64,000 bases of DNA from Volutella citrinella (lineage: Eukaryota; Ascomycota; Sordariomycetes; Hypocreales; Nectriaceae). Positions 20,815-31,572 of the stretch are shown piece after piece; position 1 is the first letter of the stretch; each line of letters opens with the position of its first letter. The notes beneath the pieces are model-generated. The model saw only the letters and a program-made list of their open reading frames with translations, did not search any database and had not been told where the DNA came from. The position numbers and the translations under genes are program-made. The DNA is taken from contig JAWZSP010000004.1 of NCBI GenBank assembly GCA_034401135.1, forward strand, positions 434,001-498,000, written 5' to 3'.

Positions 20815-22741
20815 CTTGGAGTAAACCTGGTGGAGGTCTGGTATAAGTTGGTAAGGACTGAATGGGATGATAGGACTAGGCCCGGAACTGTCGCTGAAGA
20901 ATAGGCGCTGAGTGATGCTAATCTTCACATCTAGGCAGATAGTTGGACAGGGCGTGAGCTGCCTGTTATATCATGGCAGACGAGTGGTTTCCCCCGTCTC
21001 TGGTCGGCCCTGGTTCTGGTCGCCGAGGCATTGACGCAATGACAGCATCCTGGCAGCTTCCGTGGATCCTCCGTCTTTGTGATGGGACGATGGGTGGGCA
21101 AGGCTAAAAATTTGCCATGCGTCTGCCGGACACTATGCCTGAAACGTCAAGTATTTACGTGAGTCTCCGGTGCTGTTGGGGAATGGGGTCTTGGTTGATC
21201 TGATTGATAAGATGGTCCCCCCGCCGTGGCCGGCGACTACTAGTTCGGACTAAGATCAGAGTGCGATGCCGGCGACGTGAGGCTAGATTATCCCATTTCT
21301 CTGCATTTTGAAGCCCAGAAGATCCGGAAGTTCAATTGCCATTGCTATACAGCTTGTCGACTTCTTCTGCCCTCGCAGTATCTGTGTTCAGAGTATATTA
21401 TTTGGGAGCTGCCCAGTCAAACAGCAAGCAGCGGGCATCGTTTCAGTCATTCACCCCCTCCCCCTGGAATTTTAAAGTTTGCCCAGTAACGGGGCTCCCC
21501 TTCAGCCCGCTTTTCCCCTTTGTGGCAATTCTCCTCCGTCATCATGGTCGTGGACCCTAATCAGACCCCCCCTTTCCTTGTTTTTTTAATGCCTTGCAAG
21601 GCAGTCGAACCCTGATTCTGAGCGAATTCGGGAATGCTGGCCCCGTCTCGGCGTCGGGCTAGCGTGCTCCGGGCCGGTGCCTTGCAATTTAGCTGAGGGG
21701 GATAGACGGATATTCATAGGTGGGCCACTAAGACGGCGAGCCGACGTCGGAAAAGCCCTGGATGCGTAATGCTCTTCCACTTAACCACACTGCCAAGGAT
21801 CGGAAGACCAAGTGCCATGGTTAGCCCAAGAGTTTGTTGAATAAGCTTCTTTTTTCCCTTCTAGCTCTTCACTGATGACGTTTCTTGCCACGTCCGTCGA
21901 CTTTGCCTCTGGCGACACAATCAACATGGGCTCAGAACTGTGAATCGCGCGCTACGATGTACAGACTTATAGTAGGAGAGATGAAATGCAGCTAATTAAC
22001 TCATGTTATAGTACCATGAATGCGTTACTTATCCGATCCCTGCTCGGATAGTCAACTGCTACTGGACAATCATACACACGGGTGGGATAGCCGGCCCTTC
22101 ATTCTATCCGAAAACAACTTTTCGCGGGCCTTCATCCGACCGAAGCCCGATTCCTAGACATTTGCAGCCCTGAACATGGGCAGTCGGACCACGTAATTCC
22201 GATGGATCGCGGTGGGGATGACCCCGGCCCCGGCAGCAATTTCTTCGCGACATCTCGAGCATCGCCGGTCGGGCGCACTCCTTTCGGCAAGGCCAAAGGC
22301 CGCTTCCGTCTCTGTCAGCTTGACAAATCCTCCATAGGGTTGACAATCCCACGCAGGGCTGGGATTGCTTCCTGTACGTCACGCGCGCGGCATCTCCACT
22401 GTCTGCAAGGCAACACCAGGATGATGCTGCCAAGCAGCCGGACAGCTTGGCGGTGCTCCATCCCGTCGGAGGCCGTCCAACCTTTGGCGCATGAACGCGT
22501 GGCATCCAGAGCATCCAAGTTTTTTTTCTCGAGTTGAAATCAATTGTCCAATCGGGTGGTGATGATGTGGCGTATCCACCTGCCCGACGCACAGCAGGTT
22601 CAGACGAAATCGGAGACCCAATAAGTAATTACATTGCAGGACCATTCCCCAAATCGGCGCAGCTCTATCAGTACCGAAATGCACCAATTAGTATGCTAGC
22701 ACAAGGTCGCCGCTCAGTCGAATATGGAGTATTGAGGGTGC
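20815..22741. other. Intergenic region without a supported gene
   Basis: Nearly 2 kb upstream of the FMN dehydrogenase. It includes that gene's promoter. Short frames on both strands have no signal peptide, domain or consistent splicing. I see nothing else. Confidence 0.5.
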
Positions 22742-22747
22742 TATAAG
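22742..22747 (+). promoter_or_regulatory. TATA-like box before a candidate small secreted protein
   Basis: TATAAG lies 58 nt before the ATG at 22805. A 7-codon upstream frame starts about 40 nt after it. Confidence 0.35.
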
Positions 22748-22804
22748 CGACACAAGTTGAGGCATCACAAGCCACAAGATGAAGCATCGACCTTCCGCAT
22801 AATC

Positions 22805-23029
22805 ATGCCGGCATACGTTGTATCAAACGCTATTCTTCTTATTGGTGTGGTACATGCTATGCAGGTACAGCAGCTCAGCCCTGCAATCAGGACCCGACAG
22901 CTTGGTCCGGGCTCATGGCTGTCTGTGTGCCACGACTCATGTCTGACGATCGAAACAAGTAGACTTCGACAGTGCATCGCTGACATCTGCACGAGCCGCG
23001 GACTAATCAATCCGTTTCAGGTTGCTTGA
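22805..23029 (+). CDS. Candidate small secreted protein
   Basis: A 74-codon single-exon frame. The N-terminus MPAYVVSNAILLIGVVHAM is hydrophobic and looks like a signal peptide, followed by a Gln-rich, basic stretch (RTRQ) and four cysteines in two pairs (CHDSC and CIADIC). A TATA-like box lies 58 nt upstream. There are no recognised domains. The frame is short enough to occur by chance, so this call rests on the combination of signal peptide, paired cysteines and promoter position. Confidence 0.35.
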   Translation: MPAYVVSNAILLIGVVHAMQVQQLSPAIRTRQLGPGSWLSVCHDSCLTIETSRLRQCIADICTSRGLINPFQVA

Positions 23030-23355
23030 CACTGCAACCCCTCCACGTTTCCATCTTAGATTAACTTCAAACTTTGTGATACATGCCGCCGGGAGGAACC
23101 GACGCCACTTGATCCACACGCATCGAGCCCAAGGCCTTGCGAGCCCAACACATTCAAGTAACGCCGAGGCAAAGCGCCATCACACATGCATCCAACTCCT
23201 AGAAGCAAAAGACTCATTGCGGTTCACAGCTGTATTACTACGTCAATGTGCTGCCCGAAGATATCTAGTGGCCATTTTAACCTCCTATTCTAGTGAATCC
23301 AGTCCCTCAACGCCGTACCCATTACAAATTAAATCAATCGTGATAGCTCAAACTG
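23030..23355. other. Spacer between two candidate secreted protein genes
   Basis: About 330 nt between convergent genes. Nothing is recognised. Confidence 0.5.
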
Positions 23356-23978
23356 TCATTGATGCCAACTGCTGGTACAAGTAGTGCAGCGAGCACAAGT
23401 AAAGTGCGTCATTTTGCGCCCCAGGGAACCTCGACCAGGGTCTTCTTTGGAGATGAGTTCGGGCCATCCCGCACGAGTCTCGGGCCAGGCAAAGAATTTG
23501 AAGGGATAGCATCCGTTTGATTGCGAAAGCCTGCGAGGTATTAGCGATAGTTTGTTATTGTGCAGCTCGTAATTCACGTACTCGGACATTCTGCAGATGA
23601 CGCCGGGTTCGACGTAGATGGAACCGACATTGCCAGCCAGCTCATTGCCCAGTTCATAGCAGGTGTAGCCAAGCTCGGCCTCATAGACAAAACACGGTGG
23701 TCCCCAATTCTCCCCGCGGCACATGTAGACCTGTCAACAGTCAAGTCAGTGGACAATCCCACCAAAGTGCTCCCCAAGGTCGGGCCTACAGTCGCTGTGT
23801 CCTTAGCTTCAGGCTCAACGTCGGTCTCCCTCGTCTTCAGCAAAGCCAGCACCTCCTCGGGCGCTACTGGTCGCATATTTGGTGCCTGAGGGGTCTTGGT
23901 TCGGCTCTGGGATGGCACGCCAGCCACGAGATTGAGCGAGGAGAGTAGAAGAGCAGCGAGTAACATTGGCGAAATCAT
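23356..23978 (-). CDS. Secreted cysteine-rich protein, 170 residues
   Basis: A secreted protein in three exons: 23978-23790, 23730-23582 and 23530-23356. The first intron (23731-23789, 59 nt) is in phase 0, the second (23531-23581, 51 nt, donor gtacgt) joins with an intact Glu codon. The signal peptide is the segment after MISPMLLAALLLSSLNLVAG. A Pro/Thr/Glu-rich linker follows, then a domain with eight cysteines (MCRG, GPPCF, GYTCYEL, VICRM, NGCYPF and the C-terminal FTCARCTTC). The pattern Tyr-x-Cys...Gly-x-x-Cys...Cys-Tyr-x-Leu...Gly-x-x-Cys resembles small beta-sandwich (crystallin-like) secreted proteins of Sordariomycetes, though that is only a memory-based likeness. The start ATG was chosen because the longer frame begins with a non-ATG codon. 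Confidence 0.7.
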
Positions 23979-24716
23979 AGTTGCGGTTGAGAGACAGTAC
24001 AAATGGACAGATGATGATGATTGCGACTGGAGGACAACTTGATGATTTGAAAGGAAACCCGTTCAATCGCACGCGACCCAACACGCCCCAGGCGCATAAT
24101 ATATCAACGAAACAACCCCCCCAGGCTTCGAGAACACAACCAACAATCACATACTTATTTATAGCAGTCACACGGGGATCCGCCAAACCGCAGCCGGGCG
24201 GATGATGCTTGCGTCTCATTGGCGGGGACAGGGTTCATCGCATCCTTGGCGGCGCTTGATTAGGCGCGCGCGGGTGCGACAAGGGTTCATTGCTTGATCT
24301 TCACGCATTAGCCATTGAGAACAGGTGATTCAATGAGGAGTTGACCGGGGAAAGGGAGATGGCGGCAGGGACGACTACACGCGGTGACTGTTTTGGGACA
24401 CGATGCGCCTGCTTCATGGGGTCGACGCCTTGTAGGAGCCGTTGGATCGTTTCATGGAGACGCCGTCCCCACCTGGAGCGTCATTGCGGCCCCGTCTCAT
24501 TTTAGGCGTCCCAGTGGCTACCCTAATCAGAGACTCAGCCACGTCCAACACTCGCCTATCCTCTGACATTGAAGAATTTGAAGGCCACAATTCTGATTAA
24601 ATATTTGAAGTGACGCAGTCTAAAATACATAGTCTTTGGAGATAGTTGGGACCTTCAGTAATGCGCAATTATCGGCTTCTGGGATGTACTACTCTCCATT
24701 ATCTTTTACGCCTAGT
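23979..24716. other. Intergenic region upstream of the secreted protein gene
   Basis: Contains the promoter of the secreted protein gene, with a TATA-like TATATTA on the minus strand near 24096-24103. No other gene is seen. Confidence 0.5.
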
Positions 24717-25236
24717 TCACACGGGAGCGTAAAGACCTATCACCTTCCACTGAAGAGTGTCATTAATTATGGAATCTAGAAAATCATCTCTCGCTATGAG
24801 CATTTCGTCCCAACTATCGAATCTGTTTTTCTGACCGATAATGCCCTGAAATTGGGACAATAAGTCACCATAATCCCCCTTGAGTTCTAAATAATACTTT
24901 GCTTTGCACGAGATACATAAATGCGACCGGGTTTCCATTGCCCCACAGTATGAGTTCTGTTCCATGCAATTTCCTCATCAAAGCTAGCGCGATCCTTTGG
25001 TGCAAGTCGGAAGTTTTATCCTTGCTTGAATCCTTTGAGCAGCACGGACTGAACGAAACTAGAATATCGTAACAATCAAACCACAATCGGGCGGTTCTAC
25101 GTGGATAGAAGCAGGACGTCACTCGAGGACTGAGAAGGACCCATGCTGCGGCTTTTATAGTGAAATCGCCTACACCACAGGGCAGTGAACCATACGCTAT
25201 CAGGTTTACGGCCACTGTTCTCCTTTTCCTGCCCAT
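24717..25236 (-). CDS. Hypothetical protein, two exons
   Basis: A tentative 155-residue protein. Exon 1 is 25236-24898 and exon 2 is 24845-24717; the 52-nt intron begins gtatta and ends tttcag and joins the frames in phase 0. The first half is basic and hydrophobic, the second half charged (SWDEMLIARDDFLDSIIND). No domain or signal peptide is recognised. In-phase joining across a proper intron is the main support. The start at 25234-25236 is the first ATG of the open frame; an earlier exon is possible. Confidence 0.3.
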
Positions 25237-25529
25237 CGTCGGCTTTTCTCTGGCCAAGTCTTCGACATCTAGGAAGGAGAATAACTCCACCGGAACTGGC
25301 AAGAAAGATAAGAAGGGCGAGGAGATTGTTTCCTTTCACATGGCATCTCGATGAGTGCTCACGTATCACCACAGAGTCACAGAGGTAGGTAACTATCTCA
25401 CGGTTTGGCTCATATCGTTTAGAGAATGGGCGGTAAACACATGTTAATATGATCTGGGTTTGGGGTGGAAGTGAAGATAGCATATAGTCCTATTTATTCC
25501 CGCAGTTTATCATGACTCCTTTCAGCAAG

Positions 25530-27251
25530 CTAATATCCAAACTGAGTCTTGAAAATAGAGCTCAAATACGCAATTCCCTCGGCGCGAAAGGTATCTGGCT
25601 CAACGTAGTTTGTGGCATTTCCATCAAAGACATAGTTCTTGCCGTATCCATCTGCGGCCGTGTATACAGGCCAGTGCTCTTGGCCCTTGACGCCGTGGGC
25701 ATTCGGGTCCATGTCGCTGATGAAGGCCACCCACATCTTGGACATCGTGTCGGCAAGGGTGAAGTAGGACGCGGGCTTCTTGTCAAAGGTAGCGGCATGG
25801 ATGTAGTTTTGTCGCCCATCGAAGACGAACGGGACCTCGACAAAGTGCGTGGCGCCCGTAAAGTCGGCCTTTCCAGTATAGGGAATCGTGTCGAAGCGGT
25901 AGCTGTATGCAGACGTGTTATGAGCCGACCACATCTGGGCAGTGAGCCTGCGAGGCCCAACAAACATGATGTCACCCCACAAGGCGCTGGCCCGCTTGAA
26001 CTGGGCACCGATAGTAGAGTTGGGCCGTTCGGTGACGCTGGCAGGGATCCCAATGGCCGGGATGTCAGGGTACATCTTCAGTAGGAGCTCAGCCGACTCC
26101 TGGTTGACTCCGAGTGATTTGATACGCGTAACCAAGGCATCATCCGAGTTGATGGAGCGAGGTGCGAATGCTGAGCCCTCGTCCGAGTTTGCACCTATGA
26201 GCAAAGGGACCTTGATGAATTCGCCATTCACGAGCTGGGTCAGGGTTGAGTTGACCAGGATGTCTCCGTCTGGCTGCGGGGCATACACCGGGACAAATGT
26301 CTTGTTGAAGTGCTGGTCCAGCTTTTCAAATGGCACGGCTCGCATACAAGCAAGGCTATCTTTCTCACCAGAGCAGCCCATTGCGTCCGTGATGTTGTCA
26401 AAGTTGTCCTGGGACTTGGCCCAGTTCTGGCGTCCGATGGCCAGGGGGTGGCCGCTCTGAGCAATGGCGGCACGGAACAGCTTATCATCGCGGCCCCCGT
26501 AGGCAACGAGGTGGTAGCCAACGGAATATGCACCCGCCGACTCGCCCCAAATGGTTACCTTGTTGGGGTCGCCTCCAAATGCCGCGATGTTGTCCCGGAT
26601 CCATTCGAGAGCCAGACGTTGGTCACGGATGCCCATGTTAGTGGACCCTTCCTGGCCAAGCTCCTTGCTTTTGAGGAATCCCCATGCAGCCACGCGATAG
26701 TTCATCGTGATTGCAATCATTGGCTTGCCCATTCTAACAGATTGTGCCACAATGAAGGTGAGATTGAACTTTGGATCCGTTGCTCCACCCTGCGACAAGT
26801 GTTAGAAGTGTGTGTAACCCAACGGCCCAGGCAGAGAACGTACAGCGGTAAACCCTCCGCCATGAATGTACACTCCAACAGGCAGCCCATCGTGGTATCC
26901 GGCCGGTCGAACGACGTTGATCTTGAGACAGTCCTCACTGGGCGAGTAGTTGACCGCGGTGCCCGCGTAGCCGGGGCAGAACTTGCCGTACGAGGTTGCA
27001 TCGTGAATGCCGTCCCAGCTAGTGTTCAGCGGTTTGGGTACCGCAAACCGCAAGTCTCCAACAGGGGCAAGAGCATATGGCATGCCCAAGAAGAAGTCTT
27101 GGTTATACTCTGGCGAGTAAATGCCTTGGTATGTGCCATTCTTCACAGTGGCAGTCGGGGCTAAAAGGTTCGGGCAAGTTGTCTGGGCTGCCAATGCCAG
27201 CCCAGACGAGGCAAAAATCAATAAATGTTCTGTCAGCATATTAACATGCAT
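25530..27251 (-). CDS. Secreted type-B carboxylesterase / lipase
   Basis: An alpha/beta-hydrolase of the carboxylesterase type-B family (PF00135) in two exons, 27251-26844 and 26789-25530, with a 54-nt intron in phase 0. It is 555 residues from ATG 27251 or 551 from the in-frame ATG 27239, which starts the hydrophobic signal MLTEHLLIFASSGLALAAQ. Hallmarks are the early FLGMPYA...DLRFAVP block, SEDCLKINVVRP, the oxyanion-hole motif YIHGGGF just before the intron, and the nucleophile Ser at about 220 in IWGESAGAYS. Further on is the acidic-residue region NSDEGSAF, and the His in GATHFVEVPFVF. Many Asn-X-Ser/Thr sites fit secretion. Such enzymes hydrolyse esters of plant or lipid origin. It is transcribed away from the GH3 gene, so the two share a 1.4-kb region. 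Confidence 0.93.
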
Positions 27252-28649
27252 GTGAATAGGGCCCAGTGTGCGATGCCATGAACGATCTGCTCGCTAGCTA
27301 CTCATCGGACCAGTTTTATATGAGCGAGCGGGGGATGTCCTCGGGCCAACAGCCACCGGATCATCCGAGGCCCTGTTTTTTCACGGTCCAAGTTTCCGCT
27401 CTCGTCACAAGCGTCATTATCCTAGCTACAAATGTTGTCTTCCGTGAGGACTAACGCACTCGGCCCCGGCTCGTGTGGGTGTACTCACAACATCCCTCCA
27501 AGGACATATGTGCTCACCGCAACAAATCAATAGCTTATTGCCGACACGAGTATCCGGTTGCGTGATTTGACGCCTCTGATCTGGCCACCTCCCCGCATCT
27601 ACTCCTCGGTTGGGTGAGGAGGAAGCTATGGCATCACGAGGCTCCAGAGTGTCGCCATGGAAAGATGGAGCTCTTTTCGATTAGTAGTCCAATCAAACAG
27701 TAAACAGCTCCACAGATAGCTGTGTCAATCCTTGAAACAACTGCAACTAGATGAGTCTGGGGAAAATGTGGGTTGCGCCGTTCCGAGCGAACAAGGCCGT
27801 TCCAAGCGAACCTGTATTCAACCAAATCGGCTGGGCCTTTGCAAATATTGTTCAAAGTTAATTCACTAAACCAAATTCGTAATAAACTGCTGGCAGCCTA
27901 TCTTGAAATTAACTCTAGTACCAAATACTATATCGTAGCCACTATGCATCATGCAGTTGGTATTCGAGTTGCCAGTATAGTAGATATCTGGACAGGCTCT
28001 ATGCCAGGACTAGAAGATTGGATAGTGATACAAGCATGATATTAGTTTTTCTATCTCCCATCTCCTATCATATGGAAGCGTGATCGTAAAGACCTCGCTC
28101 GGAGTGGTGCCACTATATGGGAAAGGTTGTGGTTGTATTGCGCGACTTCGCTCGGAGGGAGGATCCTCGCTCGGAAAACACTTCATGTTCATGACCAACA
28201 AGGCTTAGGCACGAGCCCCGTTGCTTTTACCCATGGGGTGGACGATCCACACACCTGGGGTCAATGATTCGAGGCATTCCGGACTATCCAATGAAATCCT
28301 ATGCAGCCTGCAGTTCGTCATGGCGCCATGATCCATAGACTATTCCCCCGGATGATCCCGCGGTGTCCAACTGGATGGTGTGGACGGCTGAAATCTCCCA
28401 TGAGTTCTTCCCATCCTGTTCTACAGCCGAGATCCACAAATGCCAGGACTAGCCTCCGACCTTGTGTAGATGAAATACAGTTAGGAAAAAGTCAATTTTT
28501 ACCCTGAATCCCTGCCCTGCCCATATGAAATTTGTATAATAGAGCCCCGTACTCCCACGAGCATTGGGATGGAGTTCTGACAGCAAACTCCAGCACCTTC
28601 TCTCCCCTCTCCGCCCCAGAACCACTACAAGTCCTCAAGATCCGCTCTG
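27252..28649. other. Divergent promoter region with AT-rich, repeat-bordered insert
   Basis: This 1.4-kb spacer separates the carboxylesterase and the beta-glucosidase starts. Between about 27780 and 28180 it is AT-richer than its surroundings and is bordered by an inverted repeat. A TATA-like box (tataat, 28535-28540) lies 110 nt before the beta-glucosidase ATG. A CTGGGG (CreA/Cre1-type SYGGRG) motif is near 28255. Confidence 0.5.
27781..28176. repeat. Inverted-repeat-bordered AT-rich segment (possible MITE remnant)
   Basis: TTCCGAGCGA at 27781-27790 has its perfect reverse complement at 28167-28176. A near copy lies at 27800-27809 and further inverted copies at 28095-28103 and 28147-28156. 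The 396-bp segment between the ends is AT-rich and contains no complete gene. Target-site duplications were not identified, so a transposon origin is only suggested. Confidence 0.4.
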
Positions 28650-31343
28650 ATGGTCCACCTTCAGAATGCGGTGGCCTGCCTCGGCCTGGCACTTGGGGTG
28701 GCAAACACTGCTGCCACGGTCGTTCCCCTTCATGTTCGAGACGACAAGATCACCGATCCTACCTTCTTCTATGGCCAGTCCCCGCCGGTGTATCCCTCAC
28801 GTACGGTCACATCCCTTCAAGCAATGGCAGAGATCCTAGCACTAACTCCCTTCTACAGCCGAGATGCCCAACAGAGGTGACTGGGCCGACGCGTACAAGA
28901 AAGCCGCGGCCATGGTTGAGAAGATGACGCTGGAGGAGAAGGCCAACATCACTGTGGGCTATACTCCCATGAACAGGTGCAGCGGTGCCACTGGTACGGC
29001 TCTCCGTGTTGGGTTTCCCGGCATCTGCACCACCGGGGCTGGAAACGGTATTCGCCAGACGGACTTTGTCAATGGATGGCCCAGCGCCATCAGCATCGGC
29101 GCAAGCTTCAACAAGACCCTAGCTTATCAACGCGCCATCTACATGGGCAAGGAGTTCCGCACCAAGGGCTCGCATCTGGCTGGCGGCCCTGTGGTAGGCC
29201 CGTTGGGCAGGGTCGCCAAGCATGGTCGAAACTGGGAGGGCTTCAGCAACGATCGTGAGTAGTATTCCGCGCTGTCGCTTGATGCCTATCTAGATGCTGA
29301 CATGTTGCATCTCGCAGCGTACCTTGCCGGTGAGATGGCAGCTCTTACCGTCAAAGGCATCCAGGAGCAGGGCGTCCAAGCCATGACGAAGCACTTTGTC
29401 GGCTACGAGCAGCAGACTCACCGTTTGGACACAAAGAATGTGTCAGTGGTTTCCTCCAACATCGACGACCGCACCATGCACGAGATTTATGTCTGGCCCT
29501 TCGCCGCCGCTGTGCACGCCGGCTCCGCGAGTGTCATGTGCTCGTACAACAAGCTCAACAACACAAAGGCCTGCCAGAACAGCAAAGCCCTCAACGGCAT
29601 CCTGAAGACGGAGCTGGGCTTCCCCGGCTGGGTGATTTCGGACTGGGGTGCCCAGGATGCGGGAGTCGCCAGCGCCCAGTCGGGTCTGGACGTGGCCATG
29701 CCAAACTCCAAGGACAAATGGGGCTCTACGGGAGAGCTTCTCGTCCAGGCTGTGCGAAATGGCTCAGTGCCCGAGTCTCGCGTGACGGATATGGCCATGA
29801 GGATCATTGGCGCCTGGTACCACCTCGGCCAGGACAAGGACTACCCGACGCCCGGCGTGGGAATGCCCCTGTCCTTCACGGCTCCCCGGAAAGCCGTCAA
29901 CGCACTGGATCCTGGTTCCAAGCCCATCGTTCTGAACGGTGCCATCGAGGCCAACGTCTTGGTCAAGAATGTGAAGAATGCCCTTCCGCTCAAGAAGCCG
30001 AAGATGATCTCCATCTTTGGCTACGACGCCCCTGCGCCGCTTGTGCAAAATGTGCCTTTCCAGAACCAACCATCGATCGGCTCTAACGGCTGGATCTGGG
30101 GCACCACCGGAGCCAACATTTCAAACTACCAGGATGTTCTCCTAGCTCTGGGTGAGCAGCTACCAAGCATCTCCCTGGGAGGTACCTTGATCACTGGAGG
30201 TACGTAATGATCCAACCTGAGCCCTCGTTCCAAGGATACAGGGCGCGGGAATGACTCAATGCAAGCAACTGCTGACACTATATCTTTCTCCACAGGTGGA
30301 AGCGGCGCAACTGCTCCTTCGCGCCTCTCCTCCCCCTTTGATGCCATCTCCCAACAGGCATATGAGGATGACACCGCCATCTTCTGGGACTTTAAATCGA
30401 CCAACCCAGCTGTGAGCTCTGTCTCGGACGCCTGCTTGGTCTTCATCAACACGTATGCAGGCGAAGGTGTTGACAGACCGAATCTGCGAGGTGAGTGTTG
30501 CCCGTCTTCAGTGCAACTACTTTTTATCATCGCTGACGATGATGTTCAGATGACTACTCCGATGCACTGGTGCAAAACGTTGCCGCCAACTGCTCGAATA
30601 CCATTGTCACCATCCACAACGCGGGTATCCGCCTCGTCGATCAGTGGATCGACCATCCTAACGTCACCGCCGTCATCTTCGGCCACCTCCCAGGGCAAGA
30701 CAGCGGCAGGGGCTTGGTTGAGGTTCTATACGGCAAGGTCAGCCCCTCGGGTAAGCTGCCGTACACAGTTGCCAAGAACGAATCCGACTACGAGGCTCTG
30801 TCGCCCACACTAGGCGAGGGCAAGTATGCGGCGTTCCCCCAGAGCGACTTTGAGGAGGGAGTCTTCCTCGACTACCGCCACTTTGACAGCAAAAAGATTG
30901 AGCCGCGCTTCGAATTCGGCTTTGGCCTTTCATACACCACCTTTGAATACGCAAAGCTCAACATCAACGCCAGTCCTCACAAGGAGAACCCGCGACTGCC
31001 GCCCAAGAAGGAGACACGGCCTGGGGGCAACCCAAATCTCTGGAAGAACCTTGTCACGGTCAAGGCCCAAATCAAGAACACTGGTGGTGTCACGGGAGCA
31101 GAGGCGGCACAGCTCTACATTGGAATCCCTGGAGACAACAACCCCGTGCGACAACTCCGCGGTTTCGATAAGATCAATCTGGCACCCGGCGAGACTGGGA
31201 CCGTTAAATTTGAGCTGACAAGGAAGGACCTATCAATATGGAGTGTGACGGATCAAGACTGGGTTTTGGCAGAGGGAGAATACAAGGTCTATGTCGGGTC
31301 TAGCAGCAGGAAGCTGCATCTCGAGGGGAGCTTTAGTCTTTAA
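28650..31343 (+). CDS. Secreted GH3 beta-glucosidase
   Basis: A glycoside hydrolase family 3 beta-glucosidase of 805 residues in five exons: 28650-28800, 28859-29254, 29318-30199, 30296-30490 and 30550-31343. It begins with a signal peptide ([20 protein letters not shown]). The N-terminal TIM-barrel domain contains [22 protein letters not shown] loop [29 protein letters not shown] and the catalytic nucleophile Asp in VISDWGAQ (about residue 290). The second domain has [13 protein letters not shown] sequence and the loop [19 protein letters not shown]. The fibronectin type III-like end is [19 protein letters not shown]. It releases glucose from beta-glucosides such as cellobiose outside the cell. 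A TATA-like box lies at 28535-28540. Its neighbours (carboxylesterase, Zn2Cys6 factor) fit a role in plant material breakdown, but this is inferred. Confidence 0.95.
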
Positions 31344-31572
31344 AGCCTACTTACTGATAGGAGAAGGCTGCACGTCGATGATAAGTCATAATAGCTCGCT
31401 TTGACCAGTGTAGTCGTATGATAGTGACTCTCCTTTAAAACTACAGTTTCGCAACTTGAGCAGCTGAGTAGCCCATATTCAATGTTGTCATTACTTAGCG
31501 TATGAAGTAGAACCAAGTCGTTAGACTCAGGACAACAGCGAAACTCTATCAATAGTCTGGGTGCTCTGAGAT

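Noticed and set aside
26310..27164. 284-codon plus-strand frame over the carboxylesterase
   Set aside because: Antisense shadow of the esterase exons, no domain.
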